Virus record (IMG/VR): IMGVR_UViG_3300007512_001412
Coordinates: 1-64,000 of that record
Source of the DNA: a virus
Direction: 5' to 3' (one strand)
Length of the DNA stretch: 64,000 nt
The notes under the pieces were generated by a model that was not told the origin of the DNA, did not search any database, and saw only the letters and a program-made list of their open reading frames with translations. How positions within the stretch are numbered: the first letter of the stretch is position 1; every line of letters starts with the position of its first letter. The position numbers were made by a program, and so were the translations under genes. Of the stretch, positions 39,390-48,500 are shown one piece after another.

Positions 39390-40451
39390 TCAAGGACGTA
39401 TACCCAAGATGAGGACCTCACCAGCAATCCGACCACTGAGGGCGTATTGGTAGCCTTCAACCTCGTTGAGTTGGACACGCCGCCCTCGGATCTCCATGAG
39501 GGAAACCAACTCGGAAATTGGCGGCGAGCCGTCCGCTCGGTAGGAAAGTGCCACGGTCCGCGCCTCATCAAAGTGATCGAGGGTCTTCTCAAAGCACTCA
39601 ACCAACCTCTTCGGCTTGTTCCAGAGGTTCGGGCGTTTGGCTAGAGGCTTGTGCTTTCTGCCCGAATCGAGCAAGCCATCCCAGGACTCATAGAGCAGAA
39701 GCCCATCGAGGAAGTGATAGAATTCGTGGTAGTCAACCGATGTGCCGCGCGCGTTTGTGTACGGCGCGTCGAGATAGACCAAGTCGAAGTCAGTCGGCAA
39801 CTGCCAGACGTCCTCACATAGGCTCTGGCATGGGACCTCACCTTGGAAGATTGCACGGTTGAACTCGTCAGAGAAGACTCTCAGATAGTGGCCGAACGAC
39901 CTATCCCAGGTCACCTTGTTGCCGAAGGACCTCTTCACCTGATTGGTCCGCATGTAGAGGTTCGCACGGTGAAAGAGGTTGTATGGCCGCTTGATGATGC
40001 ACGCTTGAAACAGAACTGACCAAACCACCGCTCGCACGCTGGGGTCCTCAATTTGGGCTATCTCAACGACTGCTCCGTCGAGCCAGCGGTTCTCTTTGCT
40101 CGTGTAGTAGATATCACCGAACGTCGATTCGATGAATCCGCCGCCCTTTGCGTTGGCACCTGCATCAATGACCCTCTCGATCACGTCGCTTGCAACCGTC
40201 GTCGAGTCGTTCTCGATCAGTGCAAGCCCTATCTGTTGGTTGCACCGAAGATAGTCGTTGTAGGTGACCCCCTTGCCCGCCTCCTTGAGCGCGTAGGCGA
40301 CCACGCCCGTGCCCCCAAATGCGTCGAGTGCCGTATCGAACTCAAGGCTCGACAGAGTCTCGCAGATCCACCGAACAAGTTTCTGCTTGCTCCCCTGGTA
40401 GCGGGTTTGGGGAAAATTGCGCGCGGGCAATGGCGACGCTCGGTCAGCCAC
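39390..40451 (-). CDS. D12-class N6-adenine DNA methyltransferase
   Basis: This 353-aa protein has QTRYQGSKQKLVRWI (D12 first block), TALDAFGGTGVVAYALKEAG (SAM motif I) and DFDLVYLDAPYTNARG (catalytic DAPY, a D-P-P-Y variant with Ala). A 'type II-like' target domain lies between. It probably methylates adenine in DNA. Lower GC like its neighbour at 38260, from which it is separated by 137 bp without clear signals; together they form a transferred pair. GTG 40451 is chosen; it overlaps the upstream stop by 8 bp. Confidence 0.8.
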   Translation of the reverse strand: MADRASPLPARNFPQTRYQGSKQKLVRWICETLSSLEFDTALDAFGGTGVVAYALKEAGKGVTYNDYLRCNQQIGLALIENDSTTVASDVIERVIDAGANAKGGGFIESTFGDIYYTSKENRWLDGAVVEIAQIEDPSVRAVVWSVLFQACIIKRPYNLFHRANLYMRTNQVKRSFGNKVTWDRSFGHYLRVFSDEFNRAIFQGEVPCQSLCEDVWQLPTDFDLVYLDAPYTNARGTSVDYHEFYHFLDGLLLYESWDGLLDSGRKHKPLAKRPNLWNKPKRLVECFEKTLDHFDEARTVALSYRADGSPPISELVSLMEIRGRRVQLNEVEGYQYALSGRIAGEVLILGIRP

Positions 40452-40677
40452 GTCGGATACCCCACTCGCCCAGGTCGTAGTTGACGGTGAAGCGCACGCC
40501 CCGGAAGACGTACCCCTGTTCACCGAAGTCCTGCCGTGCGGCTTCGATCGGCCCGAGAGCCTCCTCGACGGCGGCGAATAGGGCCGAGCCCACTTCCGCA
40601 GAACCGGCTTTGCCCAGCGCAATGGCGGCGGCGTTCGCCCGGTCTTCGATCTTCCTCGCCGGGGTGCGGACGCGCAT
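40444..40677 (-). CDS. Unknown 77-aa protein
   Basis: ATG 40677 overlaps the upstream stop. Ala-rich helical region (IEDRANAAAIALGKAG; ALFAAVEEALGPIEAARQDF) followed by YVFRGVRFTVNYDLGEWG. No family recognised. It marks the left edge of the high-GC block; the transferred methyltransferase pair begins at its 3' end. Confidence 0.55.
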   Translation of the reverse strand: MRVRTPARKIEDRANAAAIALGKAGSAEVGSALFAAVEEALGPIEAARQDFGEQGYVFRGVRFTVNYDLGEWGIRRG

Positions 40678-41174
40678 CAGTCACCGTCGTCGTCGGTCAG
40701 GTCGTCCAGCGCGTCGTCCACGGCGTCGGTGACGTCCCCGATGGTGCGCCCGATGTGCCCCAACTCCGACACGCCGAAGATCATGGCGATGGCGTTGAGG
40801 AAGCCCGCCGCCGCCCGGGCGATCTTCACGGCGATCTTCCACGTCTTCGGCTGCGTGCTCTCCAACCAGTCCTGCACGGCCTGGGGCAGCTTCGGCTCCA
40901 TCGTGCCGGCCCCGCTGAACGTGACGTAGGAGCCCTTGCCGCCGCCCACGTAGACGCGCTCGACCTCCTGCCAGCCGTAGGGGCGCATCATTTCCGCGAC
41001 CTTGTTCCAGTGGACCGCGTGCCACACGCTCGCCGCCGACAGCGTGGTCGGGGGGCCGAAGGCGACCGTCACGAACACCCGATCCGGCAGCGCCGGCTTG
41101 GGCACCCCGTCACCGGGGACGTAGGGGTTGGCGACGAGGTCAGCGATGGCAGTCGGGTTGATCAGGTCGGGCAT
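40677..41174 (-). CDS. Unknown 165-aa protein
   Basis: It opens MPDLINPTAIADLVANPYV, includes VERVYVGGGKGSYVTFSGAG, a hydrophobic stretch AAAGFLNAIAMIFGVSELGHI that may contact membrane, and an acidic tail (DALDDLTDDDGD). Coupled upstream and downstream by stop/start overlaps. Unrecognised; it may be a virion component. Confidence 0.6.
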   Translation of the reverse strand: MPDLINPTAIADLVANPYVPGDGVPKPALPDRVFVTVAFGPPTTLSAASVWHAVHWNKVAEMMRPYGWQEVERVYVGGGKGSYVTFSGAGTMEPKLPQAVQDWLESTQPKTWKIAVKIARAAAGFLNAIAMIFGVSELGHIGRTIGDVTDAVDDALDDLTDDDGD

Positions 41175-41845
41175 CAGGTGCGCTCTCCGTAGGCCGACTG
41201 TGCGACTTCGTACTCCGCCTCCATGCCGGGATCGTAGTCGTAGTCGTCGTCGGGCTCGTCATCGTGATCCGGCGCGCGGCTGTCGCCCTCGTCCAACCCG
41301 CCCGGAGTCAGGATCAGGTCGGGGTGCGTGATCACCACGGCTCCCGACTTGGTGACCCACACCTCCGCGCCGGTCGGGAAGCGGTGGTAGTAGACGCGCC
41401 CCGCGTCGGGGAGGTCGTACCCCAGGACCGGGAACACCTCGCCGTCCTCCAGCGTGTCCATCGCCAGGAACGCCCCGGGGCCAAGCCGCAGCGCGGGTTC
41501 CTCTTGGAGCACGCGGACCTCGCACGCGGTGCCGTCCGTCCACGTGGAGCAGGCTTCGTACAGGTCCAACAACTCCCGGTCGTCGGCCTCCTGCGCTTCC
41601 TCCGCTTCGTCCTCCGATCCCGCCCCGGGGGTCGCGCAGCACGCGGCCTTGCCCGGTTGCACGGGGCCGAACATCGCGGCCCTCATGGCATTGACGAGGG
41701 CGACCGACAACTCGTCGGCGTCGTCATCGTCTTCAAACAGGTGCGCGTGGTTGTCCAGCACGCCTTGGATCAGTTGGGGAATCGACACCCCCGCATCATC
41801 GGCCTCACGCGCGCGTGTGTCTAGCCCGTTCGCGTCGTTCGACAC
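41174..41845 (-). CDS. Unknown acidic 223-aa protein
   Basis: GTG 41845 has GGGAG upstream. The protein is strongly acidic (LFEDDDDADELSVALVNAM; DHDDEPDDDYDYDPGMEAEY), with a Cys pair KAACCATPG and a small globular part (GPGAFLAMDTLEDGEVFPVL; VVITHPDLILTPGG). It follows the terminator at 41903, so it probably has its own transcript start or is reached by readthrough. Function unknown. Confidence 0.55.
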   Translation of the reverse strand: MSNDANGLDTRAREADDAGVSIPQLIQGVLDNHAHLFEDDDDADELSVALVNAMRAAMFGPVQPGKAACCATPGAGSEDEAEEAQEADDRELLDLYEACSTWTDGTACEVRVLQEEPALRLGPGAFLAMDTLEDGEVFPVLGYDLPDAGRVYYHRFPTGAEVWVTKSGAVVITHPDLILTPGGLDEGDSRAPDHDDEPDDDYDYDPGMEAEYEVAQSAYGERT

Positions 41846-41902
41846 CGGCTCCCAAACGCCCCAGGAAGCCCCCAGGACGTCCCAGGAGGCCAGAACGACG
41901 AA

Positions 41903-41926
41903 CCCCCCGGCGCGGACGCCGGGGGG
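41903..41926 (-). terminator. Perfect 10-bp GC hairpin downstream of vWA gene
   Basis: CCCCCCGGCG (41903-41912) and CGCCGGGGGG (41917-41926) around CGGA. On the minus strand it lies 17 bp after the vWA stop and is followed by TTCGTCGTTC. The best terminator in the window. Confidence 0.65.
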
Positions 41927-41942
41927 CCGTTTCCTGGGGGAG

Positions 41943-42971
41943 CTACGCGCGGGGCTGGCGGCGAGCGCCCTGCTCCGGGCGCATGACGGCGACCTTGGCG
42001 TAGCCGCTGGTCGCGGCCTTGGTGCTGCGGACGGTGGACTCCGCGACCTTGCTGCCGTCCCACTCGGGGACGAGGACGATGACCACGTTCCGCAGGGGCG
42101 TCGTCTTCGGCCACCGCGTCCCGCCGTCCGTGAAGACCACGGTCATCTTCGGCGCGGGCTTGATCTTCGCCGCCGCTTCCAGCCCGACGCCCATGTCGGT
42201 GCCGCCGCCGCCCTTGAGCATCGTGGTGATCTTCGCCTTGTTGAAGACGCGGGTCGCCGCCTGATGCGCCTGGGTGTCCACGGGGATCAGGAACACCTTG
42301 CTGACACCCCGGACCTTGAGCAGCTTCGCGGTTTCGGTCGCCGCGAGGCCCAGGGCACCGGAGCCCATCGAACCGGAGGTGTCCACGACGACGCAGACGT
42401 TGACTTCGGAGCCGCGCATCGACGGGAACACCGGAGCGCCCCGGTAGGACGTCGAGCGGCGACCGGGCTTCTTGTAGGTGTAGTCCTCCTTGCGCGCCGT
42501 CGTCAGCGACGTGTTGACGGCGTTCTTGAGGTACTTCTCCCACCGGACCTGCTTGGGGGACGTGACGTCGTCGGCCCACCGCTTGGAGTTGCCCGCGGCG
42601 GTCCCGCGACCGGAGCCGCCTGCGGAGGGGGCCGGGTCATCGATGTACTGCTCGATCTGCTTCGCTTCGGCGCGGCGGGCGTTCGCCCACTCCTCGTCGG
42701 TGCGCTCGATCGGGAGGTCCCCGAATTCCTTCACCGCCGCCGCCTCCGCCGCGTTGGTCGCTGCGGGGTCGCCGCCTGCACCGGAGCCGCACTCGCCGTG
42801 ACCGACGCCGTCGCCGCCGCTGCCGCCGCTGCCGCCGCCCTCGCCGGGGTCGCCGTTCTCGTCGCCGTTGCCGCCACCGTCGCCGCCGTCGCCGTCGTCG
42901 CCACGGGGGCGAAGGACGACGCTGCTCAGGGGCGTTCCGTTGGGGTCGAGAGTCTGCTGTCCTGCGCTCAT
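41943..42971 (-). CDS. vWA-domain protein, predicted MoxR partner
   Basis: This 342-aa protein has a Gly/Asp-rich N-terminal linker (GDDGDGGDGGGNGDENGDP), a helical stretch, then a von Willebrand A domain with the MIDAS motif VCVVVDTSGSMGSGALGLA (DxSxS, about residue 195), the conserved Thr/Gly segment LKGGGGTDMGVGLEAA and VVFTDGG. This resembles the vWA half of DUF2201/CoxE-type proteins that work with MoxR ATPases. The ATPase is at 8088 and the metallopeptidase-like half at 44512. Own promoter at 43024-43052; AGGAGG precedes ATG 42971. Confidence 0.8.
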   Translation of the reverse strand: MSAGQQTLDPNGTPLSSVVLRPRGDDGDGGDGGGNGDENGDPGEGGGSGGSGGDGVGHGECGSGAGGDPAATNAAEAAAVKEFGDLPIERTDEEWANARRAEAKQIEQYIDDPAPSAGGSGRGTAAGNSKRWADDVTSPKQVRWEKYLKNAVNTSLTTARKEDYTYKKPGRRSTSYRGAPVFPSMRGSEVNVCVVVDTSGSMGSGALGLAATETAKLLKVRGVSKVFLIPVDTQAHQAATRVFNKAKITTMLKGGGGTDMGVGLEAAAKIKPAPKMTVVFTDGGTRWPKTTPLRNVVIVLVPEWDGSKVAESTVRSTKAATSGYAKVAVMRPEQGARRQPRA

Positions 42972-43023
42972 GTCGTTTCCTCCTGGCGAGCCCTTCGCCG
43001 GGGCCGGGTGTCGGCCCACCACC

Positions 43024-43052
43024 AATGTAGGGTCGCTACCAGATAGCTACAA
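43024..43052 (-). promoter_or_regulatory. Promoter with tandem GTAGCTAC-type boxes (site C)
   Basis: Minus strand: TTGTAG (43052-43047), 17-bp spacer, TACATT (43029-43024). Plus-strand boxes ATAGCTAC (43043-43050) and GTCGCTAC (43032-43039) start 11 bp apart. It drives the vWA gene. The surrounding 42972-43150 gap holds nothing else recognised. Confidence 0.65.
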
Positions 43053-43150
43053 CCCTTTTCTTTCCACAGGGGCTACGTACAGCGTTTTTTCCAAGCGACC
43101 TCGCACGGCAAGACCTGCAGCAGCGCCAGCAGCAATCCAGGGAAAGTAGC

Positions 43151-44515
43151 TCATCGCGGACGTGGGAGTCGGTGGGACCGAGAGCGCCGCGTCGGATCTC
43201 CCCCAATGTACGACGGGATCTGTCCGTCGAACTGTGCGATGGCACCGTCTACGATCACGGTGCGCCCGTCGCGGTCACGGACCTCCGTCCAGTCGTGGCC
43301 GATGTGATCGACCTCCTCCTCGGCATCCTCGCTCCAGATCGGTGCGGCCAGGACGGCAAACCCGTCGAGGACATGAACAGCGTCCCATCCGTCTCTGCGG
43401 AGCACGCGGGTCCAAGCCGCCGCGTTCGCGTCACAACTGTCTGCGACGCGGCCCTGTTCGATGATGCAGGTATGAACCTCATGCCGATTCGCGGCGACGG
43501 CCTCCCGCAACGCCCGCGATGCTCCAGGGGAGACGTAGACCGGATACGCCTCGACCGACGCACGCAGCGCCGGGTTTCGGTTCTCCATGCGCGCGAAGGG
43601 GGCCTTACGCCGCGAGGACGCCAGGATCGCGTCCACGATGCTGTTCCAGTGCGCCTTGCTCGCGTCCAGCCCTGACAGCCCCGCGATGCCGCCGCCCTTG
43701 AGCAGCTTGTTGTACTTGGTGGTGAACGACTTGGGGAGGACTCCGATGCGAACGCCCCCCTGGACGTAGAGCGGGACCGACTCGGCGGCGAGGTCCAAGT
43801 CGTTGAAGTCGCGTGCCGCCAGGATGCGCTTGCGGATCGCCTCGACCTCGCGTGCGAAGCGATCGAACGGCGGCCCCTCGGCTCGACGCCCGCGCCGCCC
43901 GGACTGACCTCGCCGCGCAAGTCCCAGAGCCGCGCCAGCGGGGATCACCGTGACTTGCTGGTTGCCGTTGGCGTCGGGCTCCGACGCCGTTTCCACGATC
44001 CCGTCCTGCCCCGCGAAGGGACCGTCCACGATCGTCACGGGGTCGCCGGGGCTGTAGACGTTGGGGCCGTCGCCGCCCCCTCCGCCGTCCTCACCCTCGC
44101 CGCCTTCACCGCCGCCGCCTCCGCCGCCCCCGCCGCCGTCGTCATCGTCCAGATCCCCCAGGTCGTCGCCGCTGCCCACGATGGGCTGGCCTGCCAGGGG
44201 CGGGATCGGGGCAGCGGGACCGCCGCCACCGGAGCCCTGCGGGGTCGCCCACGGGGGCACACCGCCCGCCTGGGGCGCGCGGGACACCGTGTTGATGGGG
44301 GACGAGCCGTCGCTGCCCGTGCGGAGCAGCGTCTTGAACGACTGGCCCTTGAGGGGGCCGTCCGTCCAGCGGATCGAGAGGAACGCCGGTAGGACGCGCG
44401 TGACGACGCCTTCGCTGCCGTACCACTGGTCGTCGCCGGGGTAGAAGCCGTTGCCGATGTACTCGACCCGGTCGCCCTGGTTCACCGGGACGGGGCCGTG
44501 GATCATGTTGCTCAT
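43151..44515 (-). CDS. Protein with two KOW/SH3-like segments and Gly/Asp linker
   Basis: This 454-aa protein has an N-terminal QGDRVEYIGNGFYPGDDQWY...EGVVTRVLPAFLSIRW and a second YSPGDPVTIVDGPFAGQDGI, each with the G-D-x-V...G-x-x-G pattern of KOW-like barrels, separated by a long Gly/Asp/Glu linker. The C-terminal about 250 residues include a helical part (DRFAREVEAIRKRILAARDF) and VHVLDGFAVLAAPIWSED. It sits between the metallopeptidase-like and vWA genes, coupled to the former by ATGA, so it is probably a third component of that module. Confidence 0.6.
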   Translation of the reverse strand: MSNMIHGPVPVNQGDRVEYIGNGFYPGDDQWYGSEGVVTRVLPAFLSIRWTDGPLKGQSFKTLLRTGSDGSSPINTVSRAPQAGGVPPWATPQGSGGGGPAAPIPPLAGQPIVGSGDDLGDLDDDDGGGGGGGGGGEGGEGEDGGGGGDGPNVYSPGDPVTIVDGPFAGQDGIVETASEPDANGNQQVTVIPAGAALGLARRGQSGRRGRRAEGPPFDRFAREVEAIRKRILAARDFNDLDLAAESVPLYVQGGVRIGVLPKSFTTKYNKLLKGGGIAGLSGLDASKAHWNSIVDAILASSRRKAPFARMENRNPALRASVEAYPVYVSPGASRALREAVAANRHEVHTCIIEQGRVADSCDANAAAWTRVLRRDGWDAVHVLDGFAVLAAPIWSEDAEEEVDHIGHDWTEVRDRDGRTVIVDGAIAQFDGQIPSYIGGDPTRRSRSHRLPRPR

Positions 44516-45216
44516 GGCGTGCTCCGGTGTGCCGGATCGACCGGCGCGTACTCGACGTTCTGCTTGCCGTTGGCGTCGGGCGGGGTCGCGGAGATCACGA
44601 CGACCTCCCGGCCCTTGTACTTGCCGCGCTTCGGCTTGGCCCGGTCACCGACCGCCCACACCTTCTTGGGCGGCGGGGGCTTCTTGCCCTTCTTCTTCTC
44701 GACCGCGTAGTACAGGTCCGCGCTGTACCCTTCGGGAGCGCCGATCTGTCCGGGCTGGAGCGCCCACCGCTGGATCTTGAATTCCTCCCACACCCCGTCG
44801 AGCAGCGCGTAGAGGCGCGTCAGGTCGTCGTTGATCTCCCGATCCCCGGCGCGGTTCCACAGGACTTGGTCGTAGCCGTTCGCTTCCTGGCGCGCGGCGT
44901 GGTTGTACTTGATGTGGCCGTGCTCATGGAGCAAGTCGGCGGCGAGCGCGAGCAGTCGCCGCTTGTCCCGTCCTTCCTCCGTTTCCCCTCCGGGGTCGGT
45001 GGCGGGATCGGGGTCGGGCCACTTGGCGAACGAGGGGCGGTAGAACAGGTGCCCCTTCGTGTTCACCGCCATCGTCTTGACCTTGCCGCTGACGTCTTCC
45101 ACGAACGTCAGCTTGTAGAGGATATCCGCCGTCCAGGGCATCGCGGTCAGCGCGAGTCCCCGCGCCATCTGCATCAGCCCGTGGGCTTCTTCATCCTTGT
45201 AGTACTTGCGTGCCAT
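44512..45216 (-). CDS. DUF2201-like putative metallopeptidase
   Basis: This 234-aa protein contains LALAADLLHEHGHIKYNHAA (about residue 95), an H-E-x-x-H arrangement, then LWNRAGDREINDDLTRLYAL, the N-x-A-x-D-x-x-I-N pattern that follows the zinc motif in DUF2201_N domains. The C-terminus holds a KOW-like segment (WAVGDRAKPKRGKYKGREVV). In bacteria DUF2201 joins this domain to a vWA domain and pairs with MoxR; here the vWA half is a separate gene at 41943. TGATG overlap with the upstream gene. Peptidase activity is predicted, not shown. Confidence 0.7.
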   Translation of the reverse strand: MARKYYKDEEAHGLMQMARGLALTAMPWTADILYKLTFVEDVSGKVKTMAVNTKGHLFYRPSFAKWPDPDPATDPGGETEEGRDKRRLLALAADLLHEHGHIKYNHAARQEANGYDQVLWNRAGDREINDDLTRLYALLDGVWEEFKIQRWALQPGQIGAPEGYSADLYYAVEKKKGKKPPPPKKVWAVGDRAKPKRGKYKGREVVVISATPPDANGKQNVEYAPVDPAHRSTP

Positions 45217-45518
45217 CAGGTGCGCTCCAGCCCCTCGACCTCGTACGGGTCGGGGCGTCGGATGGTGGGGTTGTGCGCCGTGATCTCCCCGGAGGGGTCC
45301 AGCGTCAACGTCGCCTCCACGATCCACAAGCCGGTGTCGGGGAACGACAGGACGTCCCCGGTGTCGCCGTTGAGGATCCACCCCTCGTCCGTGTTGGACG
45401 CGAGGGCGAGGTCTTGGACTTCGGTGTCGAGGGCCGCGAGCAACACCCCGTAGACCACCGTGGTTTCCCCGGAGGGATCGGGAACCCCGTAGGTTCCTCC
45501 GTAGAGCAGCTTCGCCAT
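45216..45518 (-). CDS. Unknown 100-aa protein, first gene of MoxR-partner operon
   Basis: It opens MAKLLYGGTYGVPDPSGETT and is acidic and beta-rich (GLWIVEATLTLDPSGEITAH). GGAAGGAGG precedes ATG 45518; the box-containing promoter at 45538-45566 lies 20 bp upstream. Coupled to the metallopeptidase-like gene. No family recognised. Confidence 0.6.
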   Translation of the reverse strand: MAKLLYGGTYGVPDPSGETTVVYGVLLAALDTEVQDLALASNTDEGWILNGDTGDVLSFPDTGLWIVEATLTLDPSGEITAHNPTIRRPDPYEVEGLERT

Positions 45519-45537
45519 GTCGGCCTCCTTCCACGTG

Positions 45538-45566
45538 AAGATAGCTACAAAATAGCTACCTCACAA
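45538..45566 (-). promoter_or_regulatory. Promoter with tandem GTAGCTAC-type boxes (site B)
   Basis: Minus strand: TTGTGA (45566-45561), 17-bp spacer, TATCTT (45543-45538). Plus-strand ATAGCTAC at 45541-45548 and 45552-45559, exactly 11 bp apart. Nearly superimposable on site A at 3311-3339. Confidence 0.7.
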
Positions 45567-45595
45567 GTCTTTTCTTCGGGAGGCTGGCCCGGAGG

Positions 45596-48500
45596 CTACC
45601 CGACCCCCATTCCGCCGCTCGCTACCGACTCCATCTGGAGTGTCGCCGCCAAAGCCTCCGCGCTGGTGAGCGCGGCGGCGTCCACCCCGATCCGGCTCAG
45701 GGCCGCTGTGCTCAACGCGCCGCCCGCCTCGTCCGCACCGAAGGCGAGCAGGGAGGCGAGCGCCACCCGGGTCAGAGGACCGGGGTGTCCGTCGAGGTAC
45801 GCCGCCACAGCCGGGTACGCATCTTCGGAGTCACCCGCCGCGTCGTCGTTCGCGGCTTCCCGCAACTCGTCCTCGCGGAGCAGGGGCACGATCTCATGGA
45901 GGCCCCCCGCACCGAAGGTAGCCGACAGCGTGCCGGGAGCCTCGCTGCTCCTGCTCCGCTGGACCCACTGGCGCGACTGCACCAGCGCGGTGTGCGCGAG
46001 CGAGGCGTTCAGGATGGCTTCGGGGCGCGTCCACCCCACGGGCTGTGCCCCCGTGGACTCGACCTCGTCGTTCCATGCGTCCCACAACTCTTTGTGCAGA
46101 TCCCGCACCGCCGACGCGACCACGTAGCCGCGCCACGTGGCGACGTAGATCGCGGCCTCGCCCTTGCCGGGGCGGAACGCCAGCACGATCTCCAGAAGCT
46201 CCCGGGGATGCGCCGTGAAGTACGGATCGGTGAGGATCACAGGGGAGGGGGTGCCCCGGGGGTAACGCTTGCCGTCCGGGGCGACCGGAGCCGGCACCAG
46301 GGGCAGATCCTTGGGCTCCCCGCTTATGTCCTTCGTCGGAATGTGCCGGATGCGGAGCATGTCCCGGCGTCCGTCGCCGTGCTTCGGCCACGCCACGTTG
46401 AAGGGCTGGAGGGTCTGTTCGCCCTGCACGGTGGTCGGGGTGATCGCGGCGAGCACGCCCCCGTTGCCGATGGGGAGCGCGGTCTGGAGCGCGTCCACGT
46501 ACGTGTCGATGGACGACTTCTTCTTCTTGCCGTCGTCGGCAGCGGTGTAGCTCGCTTCGGACGACGAGGCGGCAAACTCCAGGCCCACGTGCGCCGCCGT
46601 GCGGCCCATCTTCTGCATGACGCCCATGAGGTTGCCGATGTTCTCCGCCGCGCCCGTCGCCTTCGCCGTCAGCGCCGTCTGGTACGCCACGTAGCGACGG
46701 TACTGCTCCGGGGACATGCCGATCTCGACGCGGCGCGTCGGGGGTGCGATCGGCACCTTGCCGCCCGTGAACACGGCCCACTTGTTCCGTTCGGGATCGG
46801 TCGCGTCCAGGGTGGGCGCGTGCTGCGTGACCAAGCTGCCGTCGTCCAGGCGACCCTCGACGGCGTAGTCACCCACGGCGTCCCCGTCGAAGATCCGCAG
46901 CCGATCCTGCGCGCGCACGTGCTCCGTGGAGCCGTCCACGGGGATGAAGTGCCCGCGCACCGTGCCGTCCTGCCCGGTCATCGTGGTAAACACGGATCGG
47001 GAGCCGTTCCCGATCATCCTCCCGCGCAGGGCTTCGGCGTCGTCCACCGTCTTGCGGTTGGCGTAGCGCCGGAACAGGGCCAGGAATTCGTCTTGGTTGC
47101 GGAACGGAGGGACGACCGCCAGCCGCTCCTGCGGCTCCGACGAGGGCTTCGCCACGATCTTCGGCTCGATCTCCACGTACCGGCTGATGAATTCCTCCGG
47201 GGAGTTGATCCCGACCGGAGTGAACACCGACGAGTCCCGCTTCCCGGGCTCTCCGATGTACTGGAACAGGTTGTAGAATTCGATCGGGGACGTCGTCGCC
47301 GGGGTCGCGGTGAGCAGGACCACCCGCCCGTTGTTCCGCCGCACCGCCGCCGCCCGGAATTCCAACTGCCACGCGCTCTTGGAGTTGCCCGTGGTGTACA
47401 GGTACTCGACCTTGCCCTGGCCCAACGAGCCGCGCTTCTGCGGTTCGTACAGCGACTTGAAGCCCTTGTGCGCCTCGTCCACGACGAGGAAATCCACGCC
47501 GGTCGCGTCCCACGTGATCAACTCGCCTGCGGACGTCAGCGCCGGGGGCTTCGGGACGGCGGAGAGCCGTCGTCCCAGCGCCGCAGCCGCCTTCTGCGAC
47601 ATGCGCTTGCCGCTGATGCTCTCATAGTCCTGCACCGGATCGGACACCTCGACGGTGTACGGCCCCCATGATCCGTGGGCGTTGAGCCACTGAGCGACGT
47701 CCTGCGCGGCTTCGACGTTCGTCAGGGGGGACACGGCTCCGGTCTGGAGGTCGCGCGCGGCGTACCCGACGCCGTAGTAGGCCCCGTTGCGCTGCGCGCC
47801 CTTCGGCGCTTCCTCGCCGCTGCGCTTGAACGGCGGCGGCACCGGGTAGCCGTCCGGGTACTGGTTGCGCCGGCTGGGGAGGAACACCACGCCCGCGTAG
47901 ACGTCGTCGGGGAGCACGAACCGATGCGCGTAGGGGGTCACCCCGAAGCCCTGTGTCGGAGCCGGCAGGCCACTGTTGGCGAAGCCGGGGACGTGCCTCG
48001 GGTTGACAGTCTCCCCGTTCACGTCCACGACCCACGCCTTCTCCGGGGCGGCGAGGAGCCGTTCGTACAGGGCCGCGACGGCAACGTCATGGGCCTCGCG
48101 CTTCGGCTGCAAGCGATCCGCGATCCACTCCATGACCGCCTGCACGCGGAAGGGGGCACGGGGATCGTTGATCTCGTCTTCCAGGGTCGCCACGTACTCC
48201 GCCAGCGACATGCCCTTGGGGACGTCGCCAATGTCCAGGCCCGCTGCGGGCTGGATCCGGGTGCCTACGGGGATCGCCTGCGGGGCGACTCCCTGGACCG
48301 GAGGGCCGGTCGCCGCGCCCTTCTCCCACGGGATGTACTCCGTCCCCCGGGGGTCACGGAGGATGATCAGGTACGGCCCGCTGCCGTCGCTGTCCATCTT
48401 GATGACGCGCGCGATCTCCTGGCCGTGCGGCGCGTCGATGAAGACGTACTTGGGATTTGCCGGGGAGATTCCGCTCGCTGTGAGGATGGAGGAATCCCCG

